Assembly: GCA_030770545.1 (NCBI GenBank)
Contig: CM061107.1
Coordinates: forward strand, 2,444,001 to 2,508,000
Direction of reading: 5' to 3'
Length of the DNA: 64,000 nucleotides
Source of the DNA: Macropodus opercularis
Taxonomy: Eukaryota > Chordata > Actinopteri > Anabantiformes > Osphronemidae
In this document: positions 11,541 to 25,589 of the stretch, piece after piece
Layout of the letters: each line of letters begins with the position of its first letter
Numbering within the stretch: position 1 is the stretch's first letter
The notes under the pieces: generated by a model
Databases searched by the model: none
The model's input: the letters and a program-made list of their open reading frames with translations, nothing else
Told to the model about the DNA's origin: nothing
Position numbers and translations under genes: made by a program

Positions 11541-14500
11541 GTAGGTTTCACTGCGTGTCCACTTCAAACTTTAAAAAGCAGCGTGAAGGACACACCGATG
11601 CTTTAATCGCCTTTCTGTTGTGCGTTTACCTTTGTCCGGCTGTAGTTTAGACACTTGATGGATACGCTACCAACTCTGCACAGGTGTGTAAATGTTCTCA
11701 GTCCGCCTCATAACCAGCCTCATAAACCTTGAGTTAAAGTGTTTTCTGTTATAGTAGATGTATTGAAGGTTCTTGAAGCCTTGGTGTCTCTGAGCTTTAT
11801 CGACGCCTGCATCAGACGTGCCTTGCTCAGTGGTTATAGACATAACAACGTAACTTGGATCCAAACTCATTTCCTGGACAGACTTCAGCTCTAGTGCGGG
11901 TTATAAATGGTTTCCTCCTCCAGGTCCTTCCTCGTGTTCCTCCTGTAAACAAACCCTGTTGCTTCTGTCTTTCTCTCTAATGGGAGTTTGGATGATCAGT
12001 GTCTAAATAGCGGGGATGCGTCAGGCTTGTGTTTTGCTTGGTTTGTGGCTTTCAGGGACATTACCTGAGAGGTAACTGACCTGTAAATTGAGTTCTCATA
12101 TTAAAATAGCCTTGTAGTTTTTTCTGCTTTGGATCCAAACTGGTAGAGTTCTCTAAAAAGCACCTGTCATTGTCTGTGGCCCACATATTCCAAACGCAAC
12201 TCTGGCCAAAATCAGAACCGAAAGACAAATTAATTATGACCTTAATTAGAAAACAATGGCTCAGCGGGAGAGTTTAAACTGTGAATGCAACGGGGAAATA
12301 ACCAACGTGGCTGCATGCCGTCACCGCTGGAGTGGCCAAGTTTAAAGGCTGGGGCTAATAGATCCATGTGTTTTGTGCACACAGTTCTGGGGGTTTCACG
12401 TGTTTGTTCATGAGCGGTTTAATGGAACCCTCCTGGACTCAGGCCCACAGCTTGTATTGCAGCACACATGCTTTCAGGGGACAGAGGAGACTTTGTAGCT
12501 GCGGCCTGTATTCTGAGTGGCCGTATTGGCTGCCCTGCTGTGGGGCAGAGCAACGACATATGTGAATTCTTAAAATGAATGACATTCCCTTTTGATTAGT
12601 CTGGCTCGACACAGAGACACTCTTGAGTGTATTATTGGATTGCCAGGTGCATTGTGGGTCCAGAACTCTCCAGCTTGTCTTTTATTAGAAGAAACAAGAA
12701 CATAACTCAGTGCTTTGAACGGAAGTTTGCTTGTTAGTAAATTGGATTTCTGTTAACAGGGATTTATGGTAGATATGTGTGTAGCAGCAGTGTTTATAGA
12801 AAAAAACATCCCAAGTGGACTCATTTCAGTAATGAGGTTCTTAAAAAAAAAAAAAAGAAGCACTGGCCTCATCTGTAAACAAATGACGAGCAGTTGGAAC
12901 GAGTTGGGAACGAGTTGATAACGTGACAGAGAAGAACAAACAGGCTCTCCCTCCCTGCTCCAACCTTCAACCCTCAACTCCGCAGGATGTTGTATTCAAA
13001 TATCTTCCGCATAAACAAGCGGAGGTCAAGTGCTTACCTCAGCAAGCTCGAAAGGGGAGAACTGGAGCTGCAGCACGAGAGGCCGTGGCTTGTTTGCACT
13101 AATAATGTCTCCAGTGATTTTATTAGCACGTGGCAAGCTTCCCTCAACATCCACAGAGAAGTTCTGTGTCAGCACAGCGGCGCGTTCGACCGGCGTCCTT
13201 CGTGCTTTATCACTTACACTGTAAGAATAATAAGACTGCTCATGTTTGCGGTTGGGATTTCACAGCAGTTGATCTAATCTGAAGCTAAATTTAAATCTGT
13301 TTGTTTAATCTGAATTGCAGATACTTAGTCAAGTCTGTTCTCAGAGTTTGTTGGAGAAGGTGCCAATTTCTTTGCTAAATGTATTAACTTTCCATGTAAA
13401 TTGCTTTTAGTGTCAAAACAGTCTTACTTCAATTAGGGCTAAATATGATTAGACAAAGTACTAGTACAAACATTAGCTACTTAATAATTTCTACTGAAAT
13501 ATAGTCCAAGCGAGTGTCTTGGTCTGCAGGCAGTGTGTAATGTGTTTTCTCCTGCTGCGTCTCGTGCCCTTGAGCCGTTTCAACTGAAGGTCAAGTCTGT
13601 CCCTCCTCTGTATTAGGCTAAGCAAAGTATCTGCTTGAAGAACAAATGCAAAGAGGGAAACTTTAGAAGACAAGACAACAATGGCAACACAGTGGGAGGC
13701 GTTTAACTGTCAGGCAACATGAAGACGGCTCTGTTCAGTTTCCCCGAGGGAGCGTCGTTCGATGAAATGCTGATTCAGTGTCCTGTCGGTTTCTGGGTTT
13801 GTGTAGTGTCTCATTGTCTTGAAAACGGTCAGAAATATTGATTCTGTAGATCTGCAAGGTCTCCAAACAATGAACCATGAGGCAAAACCAGCCACGTGTC
13901 TGTTTCGCTTCTAAGTGACAAAAGAGTGAAAACTGTTATTTACAGTTTACATTTAGTTCCTGAATTATGACTTAAAAGTCTTCTGCCAAATCCTTTCTCT
14001 GTTGATTCGACTCCTTATGGGGGTGAAACTGTCCCACTGCTCGCTGTTAAGTATTTACTGTTGTGTCATCACACTGTGTAATATTAAGGAAATATGCTGA
14101 ATCCACAACACGCGTAGTATGTTGACAAAACAAAGTGAGCTCTGTTGGTCTGGGTCCGTCAGTGTTTCTTTTCCGATATGAGACTTTTTCAGTTTAGTTT
14201 TCTAGTTTCTGGTGTCTCTTTCTGTTGCCCTCTACCTTCCTCTGGCCTTGTTCTTTATTATTATGTATATTATATCATCGTTTTACAGTCTATTGCCATA
14301 GCTAAGACCCCAGACTTTTTAGTCCTGTTCCATTATGTTGGAATCCTTCGTCCTCTGTCAAAGACATGGGGCTTTTTAATGATCTCCTCCCCAGGATTAG
14401 TTTGATATTCTTATCCTGCTCCCAGTTTTGGGCACATCTGGACTGCACAGCTGTTTTAGGGCACGATAAGCCAGGGCTGAGGTTGTAGACGTCACATCCC

Positions 14501-17500
14501 AGAGCCTGGGAAAGGATCAGGTTCTTTGGTTCATATAAAGCCAAGTGTCTGTTTGAATATTTGAAAAATGTAGAAAGTTATTACCGGATGTTTTTTCTGT
14601 GATGTGCAGAGTATAAATCTATTGACGTTGTTTACCTCCCAAATGACCATAGTTGGTGACCTTGCATCATGGTTGTGACTAATGTGCCATTTAAATGAGG
14701 GAGACGAGTCCAGATGCTCTTTCCCCACGTTAGTTAGCCTCACACACATACACCGCAGAGCTGTGATGCTGAGAGGCCTTTAAAATGTGATTAGTCCCCT
14801 GCTTTTCTAATTACTATTGTCTGTGTAGTTGAATTTAACTTTTGCATCAACTTACTTGATCACTGCTGCACGACTACGAGCACATTCGTTTTCCTAATCA
14901 CTCACAAATGTTTGCCCCCTTTGTCCTCACATGTGCTGAACCGTTTCCTGTAGCCACTTTGTGAATGATGAGGTAGTGATTTGATTTATTTAAAGTCACC
15001 TGTGGAGTTTAAAGTCATTATCTTAAAGAAACAAAATGACTTTAGTTTTCCCTAAAACAAGGATTTACCTGTTTTCTATGTTGGAGAAAACTCATCTGGG
15101 TGAGATTGTCTTGAAGTTCAGTGACAGTAACTTGGGCTTGTATATTTACAAACCATTACAATAAAATTTTCAGGGTTTTTGTTGTTCATGTCTTTTTCCT
15201 GACTCATGGAAAGAAAATTGGAACAAATAAGAGAAATACAGAATAGCTGCACTTAGATCTCTGTGTTAGCTGGAGGATGAAGGCACAACTTTGTGATGTT
15301 TGGCCTTTTCCCCCAAGTCGGAGCTTATGTCAAGAATTAAGTCATGACAGGAGAATATGTGGGATAGACGAGTAGTTTGTTGCGTCATCTGTTGTTAGTT
15401 GTTACAAGAAAAACAGGCATTAAAAGGAACAAACCCTGTTCCCATGAGCAGCTGTGATTAGTGACGGTAGTTAGTGTGATCATGACATTCACAGCTGCTG
15501 CAGGGAGGCCCGTATGTGCTGATGTACAGTACAGGCCTGGAGCCTTGCTAACTCCTACTCCTCTCCTCTTTTTCCTCTCTTTTGTTCCCTCGTCGCTCTC
15601 ACCCTGTTTTTTTTTTTTTTTTTTTTGTACTCTCACTACCTCTCATTTTCCCACTCACTTAGCTGTGTCAACTGCCCAGGATCCTGCTGTAATCCATCGC
15701 ACACACTCAGAAACATGACGAAACCAAGAAACAGACAAAAAGGGAAGCACTTTGAGATGAAGGTTTGACTTATATGGATTAAAAATGATCCTCAACAACA
15801 GAAAAAAGGATCCTACATCCTGTTCATCTGTAGCAAATTAAACTCTGAGGATGTTTTTGGTTTCTCACAATAATGTTGTACCCGGCTTAACTTGCAGCAG
15901 CATTGCTAAAGTGAAGTCAGATGGGGCTGGTCAGATACAGGCAGGTTTAAAAAACCAGAAGAGAAAACTTAGAGAAATGGTGAAATATTGAATAAACCCT
16001 GATGACACTTTTAAATATTCATCACTGTTTACGGTGCAAATTCCTTCCTTAGAGCTCCAAACATTCTGTAATATGACATTCTTGTACTATTAAACCTAGT
16101 CTTGTATTATTATTATTAATAAAATAATCATCAGTTCCGTGTTCTTGCTGTAAGAGGTACAGTATGTAGCTGGACTTGTGTAAGTGGGGCGACACCTCCC
16201 TGTTGGTTGTTTGGATATTTTTAAATACTTTTCTCCTCGCTCTCTGTGTGATTTCTGGCCTGATTATTCTCCTTTTAAGAGGCCCCAAGATGGACGACAC
16301 ACAAACGCGCTGCTCCTCAGTAAACACACATAATGAGACTGTGACATTTGAAGTAAGCAACGTTGTGTGAACGAAAGCCTCGATAGTGAAGGTTGCTGTG
16401 GGGGACTGAGAAGTGAAGAGGTGCTAAGAACGAGAACGAGGATGCAGATCAGATGCTGCGTGGGTGGCGGGATGCACGGCCGGGCCAACGTCAACGTCAA
16501 AGCATTGCATAAGGGTTTACGCAGACACAGGGCAAGTGGATCTGAAGTAATGAGCGCAGAGAGCCGGCGGCCCTGCCGCTCACTTAGGATGAACGTTGAT
16601 GAGTATTCAGGGTGCAGTTCATCTGTCCACTCAAAGCCACCATCAAGGCATCGAGTCAAGTCTGTGCAGCATCTGTAAAGCGGCAGCGCTAACCTGCACT
16701 GAGTTATCTACAATATAATTATGTTTTCAAGGTACTTGATAAGTAACTGACAGTCAACCTGACAAGTTACATTCAACTTCAGTTTTATAATTACTGTGGT
16801 GAAAATAGTTAAATGGCGGGAAAATGCCAACGCTTCACTGACAGCTTGAACCTCCTCCTCCGTGAATAGAGCTTCTCTCAGTAGGTTTCTAAACTGTAGG
16901 AGGTTTCAGGTTTGGCCTGGATGAGCCTAAATGACTGAATGTGATGCTGTGACACTGCAGACTCGCTAGTTTTCCCAGTGGATTCAGAGCATGACCTCTG
17001 CCCAACAACAACAAATATGACTATGTTGTCACCAGCACTAAATTAAAATGATCGTTCTCGTTTAGGCGCGTGTCTGTCATCTAGAATAACTTAACGTCAA
17101 CATGCCTGTTAATGTCCCGCTTCCCTGTTTTCTGAATGGCCTTTGTTCAGGGTGTGTTGTTCTCGCCATCTCGTTCTTTGTTGACTTGCCTGGAACCTTT
17201 GGCACACGGCTAAACGCTAGAATAGCAAACCTGTGTGCTGTGGGGTGGAAGTGTTTGGATAGGGAAGAAGTGGAAGGCCACCCTCTTCCTTAATAGTCTG
17301 TTGGCCTTGTAATGTGTGCTCACATGCCTTTGTGTGAAATACAGAAAGCCATTTATCCTCATTACTTCTCCCCAGTAGGCATCTACTTAGTTTTTTAACC
17401 ATATCCTATTTCATGCATTTCATTCTCCTGACCACTGCAAAGCCTTGCAAAGCTTGGCTGGATGCTGTGATTTAACTTTAATCATAACTTGCAGCAGCCG

Positions 17501-20500
17501 GTTGCTTTCAGAGATAAAAAACATGACTAACTAGTGAACTTAGTGGGACATTTCTTTTCTTATCTTTCTTGCTCAGGTGCCTGTTTAAAGTTGTAGCTTT
17601 TGTCTGTGGGATGTTCTGAGATGACCTGACCTAACTGCCTGCAGCTTTTTGGTGATCTGGGGGATTTTTGGTCCTTCTGCCTGCAGATTAAACTAATCTG
17701 TGTTCCCCTTTCTTTCATCTGTCATCACCACAGTCAGATTTTAGAAGATATAATCGGTGTCTGAATGTGTTCTGAATGTGTTTAGGCGTCGGAACATGCA
17801 GGGATGCTGCGGGTTGATGCCTACATCAAGTTAAGCTCAAATCAGTCTCACAATGCTGCTTGTTCTCTCCCTCAGAGCACGTGCTCCTCTTTCTGCATCC
17901 TGCCCTCTGTTTGGTCTCCTTTTTTACCAGGATTATCTCCTTCAGTGTGAAATAGTTGTGCAGAGGAGTGTCAGGCTTAAGTAAACACCTGTTCAGGAGC
18001 CGTAGGTTGGTTGGTTGTCAGCCTTTAAAGCAAACAATGACCAAGTTATTGCTTGACGGAGCACACTGCACGCTCCGTGGCTTGGCAGTTTCACAGTGTA
18101 GCGTTTAAGAAGCTGCCCTAAAGCCGCCTGGGTTGAGCTACATTACATGTGGGAAGCCACAGTCTCCTCAGCGCTGCCATCTGTTTGTAACACACTAATA
18201 CAGTAAGTTACGAACAGATGGAAGCACCGAAGGCTCGCTAAGCTTTAAGTAAAGCCTCTACAAATTCAGTTAACCTGCAGCTAACATTAATTTTAGCAAA
18301 CATCCCTGATCCTGCTGATAGGATGTGATGCACATCAATCAGTTACTTACCGCTCTGCCCTCACTCTTACTTACAGCAACAAGAACAAATGGCAATTAAG
18401 CACATTTTGAGGCTATATATTCCAAACAGTATTGACCTCTGCGTATTATCGTCTCTGATCATTCGGGCTGTGTGACAGCAGACGCTATGAATAGTTAGGG
18501 TTAGTAGCTTACTGTACTGGTAAAAGTACAGGTAGCCGTCTGCTTTGTTCACCTTTGGCGCTTTCCAGATCTTTCTCACGCTCTTCTGTTCCAAACAGCC
18601 GCTCAAATGCTGCTTACCATTAATGTCTGCAGTTAATGAATTACAGATGGACTATGTGCTTCTTTCCAGATGGCAGCGGTGAGCTTTTCATCATTTCTTT
18701 TGTCAAGCAGGACGTTGATAACAGGGATTTTCTTCTTGTAATTTCTGTTGTGTGTTTGTGTAAAGTTTAAACCTCTCATGGCTTTAAATAACAACACCTT
18801 TGGAGGGTGGTCCCACAGATATTTGTGGTGACTGAATTAATAAACAATAGATTTTTTTTTTACTGCACCCCTGGAATAGTTGTTTGGTGAAGTGGGTGTC
18901 ATTTTGTGTTGGGTATTCACTTTTGACGTGGAAAATCCCCTCTCCCTCAGCTCCCCTCCTTGTGAAGCTTTCTTGCCATCATGACTCAGATTTTCCTCTT
19001 TCTCGCCGACTACTGTAAACAGAACTTGTCGCACTTCAGGTTTTCCGTCTCTGCACAGTTTTTCTTTTCGGCCGGATCACCAACATGCATTCTGTTGCAT
19101 TTTGTCCCCCCAGAGTCTTGGAGATCAGAGGAGAGAATGAAGATCTGTTCTCCGGCATAAGTTCCTGAGATGCCCAGCCAACCTGTGCCACATGCTTTTC
19201 CAAGACCTCCAGAAGCTGAAGATCGGGTGTAATTGACACGTGAGTCAAGGCATTTGTATACAATGTGGTTTAAATGTGAACACAAGTCTTTCTCTGACAT
19301 GTTTGACGCTATTGATGGATGTTGCAGTAGGATGCGTCCTAGTATGTGTTAATTCCTGCTGTGTGCGAGGTGGATCTTAATCACGGGTAGGGTTTTGCTA
19401 TAATTCCAAATCTGGAGGCGTAACCCTAATCTCTTTGGCACATAATACAGTAAATCAGCGTGTGGACAAGTTGGCTCCCTGCCAGCTCCATACAGCTCGT
19501 CCATTTCTGTAGATTTATGATTAGAGTAAGTAGGAGTACTTATTTCAATTTACAAAAGTCTCTCTCCCTTCCATCGCTTAATTTGTGTCTAACCCTGATG
19601 AATCACCTCCTGTCAAGTGCTACTTTTTATTTTGGAGGTGTCCGTCGATTGCTTTGTGCCTTGGTGGATTATTTTGGACGTAAGTGGTCCAAAGGGCCTG
19701 CCAGTCGAGGCCAGTTTTAGCTGGAGTGTCCAGTGGGAGTAATGTCTCTCCGCAGAGGTAGTGCGGACAGTGATGGATGGCCTAGCTTTCTGTTGGTTTC
19801 TGCTCCCAGACGTGGGCTGTTGTTATGAAAATATTGAAGCAGGCTGACTTTATGATAGATGACCCCCTGCTGGGCATCTGCTATAGGTGCAGACAAGCCA
19901 GAATCGTGGCCTCTAAGGAATCACTTCCAATATTCACCAGAAAGTGGCACGAAGGGGACACTCCTTAATGTTGTGTGTAGGGTAAAATACGTTATGACTG
20001 ACGGTGCAGAATCTGAATACGCCCAGCAGATACATACTTACGTACTTGTACTACAATGTGCACCATGGTATTTTCTCATGTATCCATAGACTGAAAAGGA
20101 AAAAGCCACAGACTGGTTCCTACAGGGTCCACAAACACTCAAAGGGCTGATCAGAACTGGGAAGCAGCCACGTGCCTTTTACTTTGCTGCTTGGGCCTGT
20201 AAATCAACCCCCTCCCCCAAAATGGGTGACTCGTGTCACCCCCACGCCTGTAAAGAAGTAGTGTTAATGGTGGCATTCGCAGGGGTGCTTTCCAGCTCGC
20301 CTCTATACCAGCACCGGTGGCCTCGGGCAGCTGATGGATGAGGTTTGTCGTCCAGTGTTGGACCGAGACGGTTCCTGTTGCTTCGGCTGCAGCAGGATGT
20401 GAGTTCACTTCTGGTGCATTCAGCTTTCTCCAGACCTCCCACTGGATTGTGCCCAAGAATGACCTTGAACTCCCTCCGCAGCTTTGCCTGAAGGACAAAC

Positions 20501-23500
20501 TAGTTGACCCAGTTATAGGAGCAGGGAGAGAGGGCATTCGTAAGAGAAAGGGAGCGGGACAGATCTGTGTTTGTGTGCGTAGCCTACTTTACGCCTCTTT
20601 TCATGTGGGAGCTGAGCAGCTGAGACTCAACTGCACCATCTCGCCTGGTTGTGTCCGTTTTTCATTAATTTCGGCCAGATGGTGGATTACAGGTCAAGAC
20701 AAAGGCTGAGTGCTGCTACCGTCACACGCAAATAACAGGCTGGTCACCCAGGGTGAAACTCTTACACTGCAGCTATGAGCAATATGTAATATGCAGCATC
20801 TTTAAAGCCCTATTAGTCCGCAGCTTTATGTGTTTTTGTTGGATGATGACTCTTATTTCTTAAAGCATCATAGTGAGAATCCTAATTATCCAAAAGTATT
20901 TAATACTCACTGCATCTGTCTGCTTCTCTGTTTTGACAGGTTCACTCTCATTCAGTAATGGCTTCTTTGATTAAGCATTTGCTTAGTGGTTACACTTCTT
21001 TTTGGAGCTTTAGTGTGTGCCTGTCTGTTTTGGGATTAAATTGACAGATGAGCAGAGCTGCAGCGTTCGATCCAGTTTTTCATGTCTCATCCTGTTACCT
21101 TATGAATTATGAAACCTCTTTCCTCTCAAATGTTCTACAGAAATCTTCACACTTCTTAGCTTTTGTATGTAAAAATGCTTGTTTCTAACATCTTTTAGGT
21201 GAGACGATATCGTCAGGCAGGTCCTTTTTTTATTTATTTTTTTCCCTTGTGCTCTTGTTTTGCTTGAAATGAGGCCAGAATAGCCTTCAACGAACGACTT
21301 GCCTTTTCTCCTTTCTGTGCCCCTTTCCAACATGATAAAGGCAATAGAGGACTTGTGTAGTTTCTGTGGTCATAGAAAATGTTAGCGGAGGAGTGGAGCA
21401 GAGAGGAGGTGTATCAGTCAGAGACGCTGAGCCGAGTAAAGAGGAGGAGGTGGGAGGGCAGGAAGAGGGGCACGAGAGAGGAGAGGAGAAGAAGGGGAGG
21501 GGACTGGCTTCCCATTCACAGTGGTGGAATTTGGCTTAAGAATGAGTTGCTTTTTATTGGGTTAGAGGAGTTTTCCTCTGGAGGGTTGGTCAAAAACAGC
21601 GCCAGGAGAACGGGAACAGTGTTTGAGCCGACTGAACCTGAGGAGCTGGTCCAACTGGACGCAGATATGCAGGAGATGCACTGGGGTAAGAAATCAGGTG
21701 AAGAAGGACGTTGACTTTATTCTGTTGGGAATGAAGGTGGCAGAGATGTTTGGTTGGGCTGTTTGTGTTTTGCCTACTGCGTGACTTGTACTGTCACTGT
21801 TCAAGAATTTATGGCTTCACAAAGATGTTAACGAATGCAGGTTTATTAATAGGAAGAAAAAACACTCCTTAAATGCAGCTGCAGTCCTCTCGCGAATGTG
21901 AAAACCTATTAAACAACACTTTATGACACCGATATTTGATGACCTTATTATTGTACCATCACACCCATATACAAAAAACCTCAGCCTGATAACCACAGAT
22001 ATGACTGTAAGCTTTATGAATCTGTTGGTCATTCAGTGTTTCCAGTTGCTCAGGTTTTGGGCTAAAGGTCAAACCATTTGAAGATGACATCTTCTAAACA
22101 TGCTTATCGTCTCGGTGTTGAATCGACAGTAGAATAACTGTTGCAGTCCCAGTTATGATCATTAACATTTGACACGGCGGCTGTCAGGGCTGTTAAGGTG
22201 TCTGCCTGTGGAAAGGTAGGTTGTCTCTAAACTAAAATAGCTTTGTCACACTTTCCCTCTCATGCCCCAGTTTCCAAAGGAAGAAGTTGAATACGGAGAT
22301 GGGAGGGGGTGGCAGAAAATGAGTGGGATTCAGAAGTTTGGGCTGAGATATGGGGAGTGGAGGAGGGGATCTCCAGATTCATTTGTTTGTTCCTTCATGC
22401 AGACACTGCCCGCTGAAAACCGAGACCCCCTCTTCCTCCTTTTATTCTGCCTCTGCTTTGTTCGCCCCACTTTCTGCTTTCAGATAGAGGCCAGTGTACC
22501 ATATTTCACTTTTTCACCTGGTGTGAGGAGTATTTATAGACGCTCACCTCTGTGGCTGCGACTGGGTGTTTATGGTGTGGTACTAACAAAGAAGGATTTA
22601 GTTCTGGCTTTCAGTTTGTCTCAAAGCAGGTTTGTGTGACGCTGCGCTCTGGGCCAGTAAACTCTGTATACTGTACTGTAATATGTCCTCCGTAGAAGGG
22701 CTTTGACACTGTTGGCTTCTCTAATTGCTGGTCTCAGATGAAAGGTTAGCCAGGATGCCAATGAATGTCAGTGTGATGTATCTAGAGGCGATGAACACAC
22801 TCCTGTGACTGGAGACACAGTTTCTGAATTCAGCAACTCATTCAGCTCTTCTAACGTTTTACATTTGTGTCGGTTCAACTGAAACCTGTAAGCGATTCAC
22901 TGTATTACTCTGAACATTTACATTTCGGCTCCTGCTTCATCTAAATAAGAATCTTCAGTGCAGAGAGAAAGGAGGAACTTTATGACAACTTCAATGCAGA
23001 TAATGAATATGAACTGTCTGATTAGCCCTAATCTAAACGAATCATACCTGTAGAGGTGAACGATGAGTCGCTGGATACAGTGGCTGTCCAGACACTGACC
23101 AGTGCTCATTCTGACCATGTTTAGGCTAAACTCTCATTAGCTGGTGCCTGCACATTCCTGGAGCTGTGGGAGTGACTGAGTCTGTCTGCTGCCAGACTGA
23201 GGGGCACGAAAACCTTCACGAGCTTTCCCAGACAAAAACGCTGTCAGCTGACACAGTAGACGCACAGTATGGTCGCAGGTACAATATTAAAATAATTCCC
23301 TTAACATGAACACAAATAAATATGTTTACTAATACTTAATACTTGACAGTAAGAAACTATTTGAAAGATCTGATGTGGAGACGTTTTCACAATATTAACA
23401 TGTTGTTGACCAAACAATCATTTTTGGAAAATACTAAGAGATGAACTGTTTGTGAAAATAGTGAGTTACAGCCATACTACAGTTAATTTGCACCACATTA

Positions 23501-25562
23501 TACAAATATTCTCTCCATTCACTTTTCTGCCTGGTTGTCATGGATCCTTCCATCAGTCATAGTTTAATGTCCATTCATCTTCCGTTAAACCAACTAGGAG
23601 CGTTTAGAATATTGTCAAAGCTGTAAAACTCCCGAAGGCTTTAAGATGCTAAGGAGGGGTCTTGGCCTCCCTGTCAGCCCCGTGACCCTCCCTTCCTTTT
23701 CTTTTTTTCGTTTGAAGCGCTGGTCTCTATGACAACAAAGGGAAAGCAGGACTGCATGAACATGGTGCAGGCTTTAAAAGCCTACTGAGACCCCAGGCTT
23801 CCCTTGGTAGAGCTTCAGCATAGCTTCAGTCATCTTGAGACCAGACGGATTAGAGCGTTGCGTTGGATCAGAAGTATGTTAGGACGAAGCTTTCAGACAA
23901 ATTTACATACATTTTGTGCCTGAATGTGTTTTTGTTCAACTTACAGAAAGTTTGGGTTGAGATTATCTTGTGTGGTTTCATACTTTTATTATAAAGGGAA
24001 AAATTATATTATTTCTATTGCATATTTGTTGTACTTTTTCGCTGAAGGTCTGACACAAATGGTCCAGACAGATGCTGCTATTCTCCATTTGTTTTCATAT
24101 CATATCAGCATATTGCAGTTCCAGATTTGTATTAGTCTGTTGTGGTGGGTCTAAGTAGGGATAAGCCAGATTTGAAGGCGCTAATTCACATGTGGTCGTC
24201 ACAGTTAAATCGCAGCTGTAGCCTCGTAGTCGCTCCGTAAACTTGGCAGGTTGGAAGACAACTTGCAGCCCTTCATTCACCTTATTAGCAGGCTTCAGCA
24301 CTAATTGGACGGACGTGTTCTTGAGGCTTTCCCCTCTTCAGTGTGTCAGCTGGGGCAGAGAGGTCAAGAGGGTTATGCAGAGGGTGAAACAAGAGGGAAA
24401 GTCCCAGCCTGCATTTATCAATTCACTGCAACCATCACAGTTTATTCATATATATTCGTAGAAAACATTCCCCCATGAAGTTAAAATGGTATGTTCACGT
24501 TTATAGAAATACACTAAAATACAAAAAAAGTTCTTAAATTCTTGGACAATACAAAAGGTTGTTGCTCTAGTGTTTGTCAGTCTGACTCCAAGTAAAGGAT
24601 TTTACTTTCATTTTTAGCCTTGACAAACTACATATCAGTCATAACTTTGACCGGTCAGACGAGCCTGAAACTCCAGATCAGGACACACCCGTCAGGCGGA
24701 TTTCCCCATATTCTCACCATGAACTGATTGTGATGTCAGTGTTGTTGTCGGCGCACCATGACCTCATCACCGTGCATCCAACGGGCCATTGTTCTCACAC
24801 AACACTCAACTGTTCACCATCCACGAGGCAACTGCTGCTTTCATAGATTGTTTGTGTCAATAGTGACGCGAGTGTTTACCAGCAGTTGAGCGAAGGTGAG
24901 GCAAACCAATATTGTTGTCCTGTCAAATTTACGCTGCAACTTTCTGCTCACGCGGCTCAAGTGTCATCTCAAGTTCGAGCCGTCTGCGCTCCTGTGTTCT
25001 TTTCCTTTGTGGCATTATTCACAGTTTTGAACTTGTGCTGTTTCCTAAGGCTGATAAGATGTGTGGAGACAGAAGCCTTTGTTGCTGTCAGGGAAAATGG
25101 CAGCATGTTAGAAGCTGTTTTACATCTCGTATGAAAAGAGACCCTTTTCTTCTGCTACCTCATGCTCGCAGGGCGAATGCCTCAAGCCGTGTTTGTGCTG
25201 CTTGAGTGGGCTTAATGAATGGCCTGTCCTGGTTCTCTGTGTGTGGGCCCGCGTGGTCTTGCAGGGCATTTGCTTCAGTTTACTGTATATCATCTCTGTT
25301 TTGCCTTTGTCATAGTCAGTGAGCTGCACCGTGTGGTTTTGACACAATTCCTTGAAAGCAACCTTGCAGAGACTTGAAAACAAGGACCTGTCCTTTATCG
25401 GTATCTGGGGAAAACCAAACCATTTCAGCCAGTGTGTTTGCCTCAGAAAGAGAATGACACCAACGGCTCATAGCGTTGGCTGCTTCTGCAATTGGATTTA
25501 AATGCTAGAAGTTGCAATAAAACATCTTAATGCGACTTTTGTCATTATTTTGTTCCTGTCAG
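11541..25562. other. Long noncoding stretch upstream of lzts2 (intergenic or 5' intron)
   Basis: About 14 kb with no convincing coding exon on either strand. A poly(T) run lies near 15607-15626 and a short poly(A) run near 12842-12854. A 111-codon ORF at 21379-21714 ends near a consensus donor but has no recognisable similarity. The stretch probably holds the large 5' intron of lzts2 and regulatory DNA; no individual element can be named. Confidence 0.5.
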
Positions 25563-25589
25563 AGTGCGTGACCTCTCTGAGCTGCCACC

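Noticed and set aside
16049..16678. Cluster of overlapping ORFs on both strands (up to 131 aa)
   Set aside because: No family resemblance and no consistent codon pattern; chance in a GC-richer patch.
8981..25562. CRISPR-like or other prokaryotic-type repeat arrays
   Set aside because: No regularly spaced direct repeats were seen, and the window is clearly from a vertebrate.
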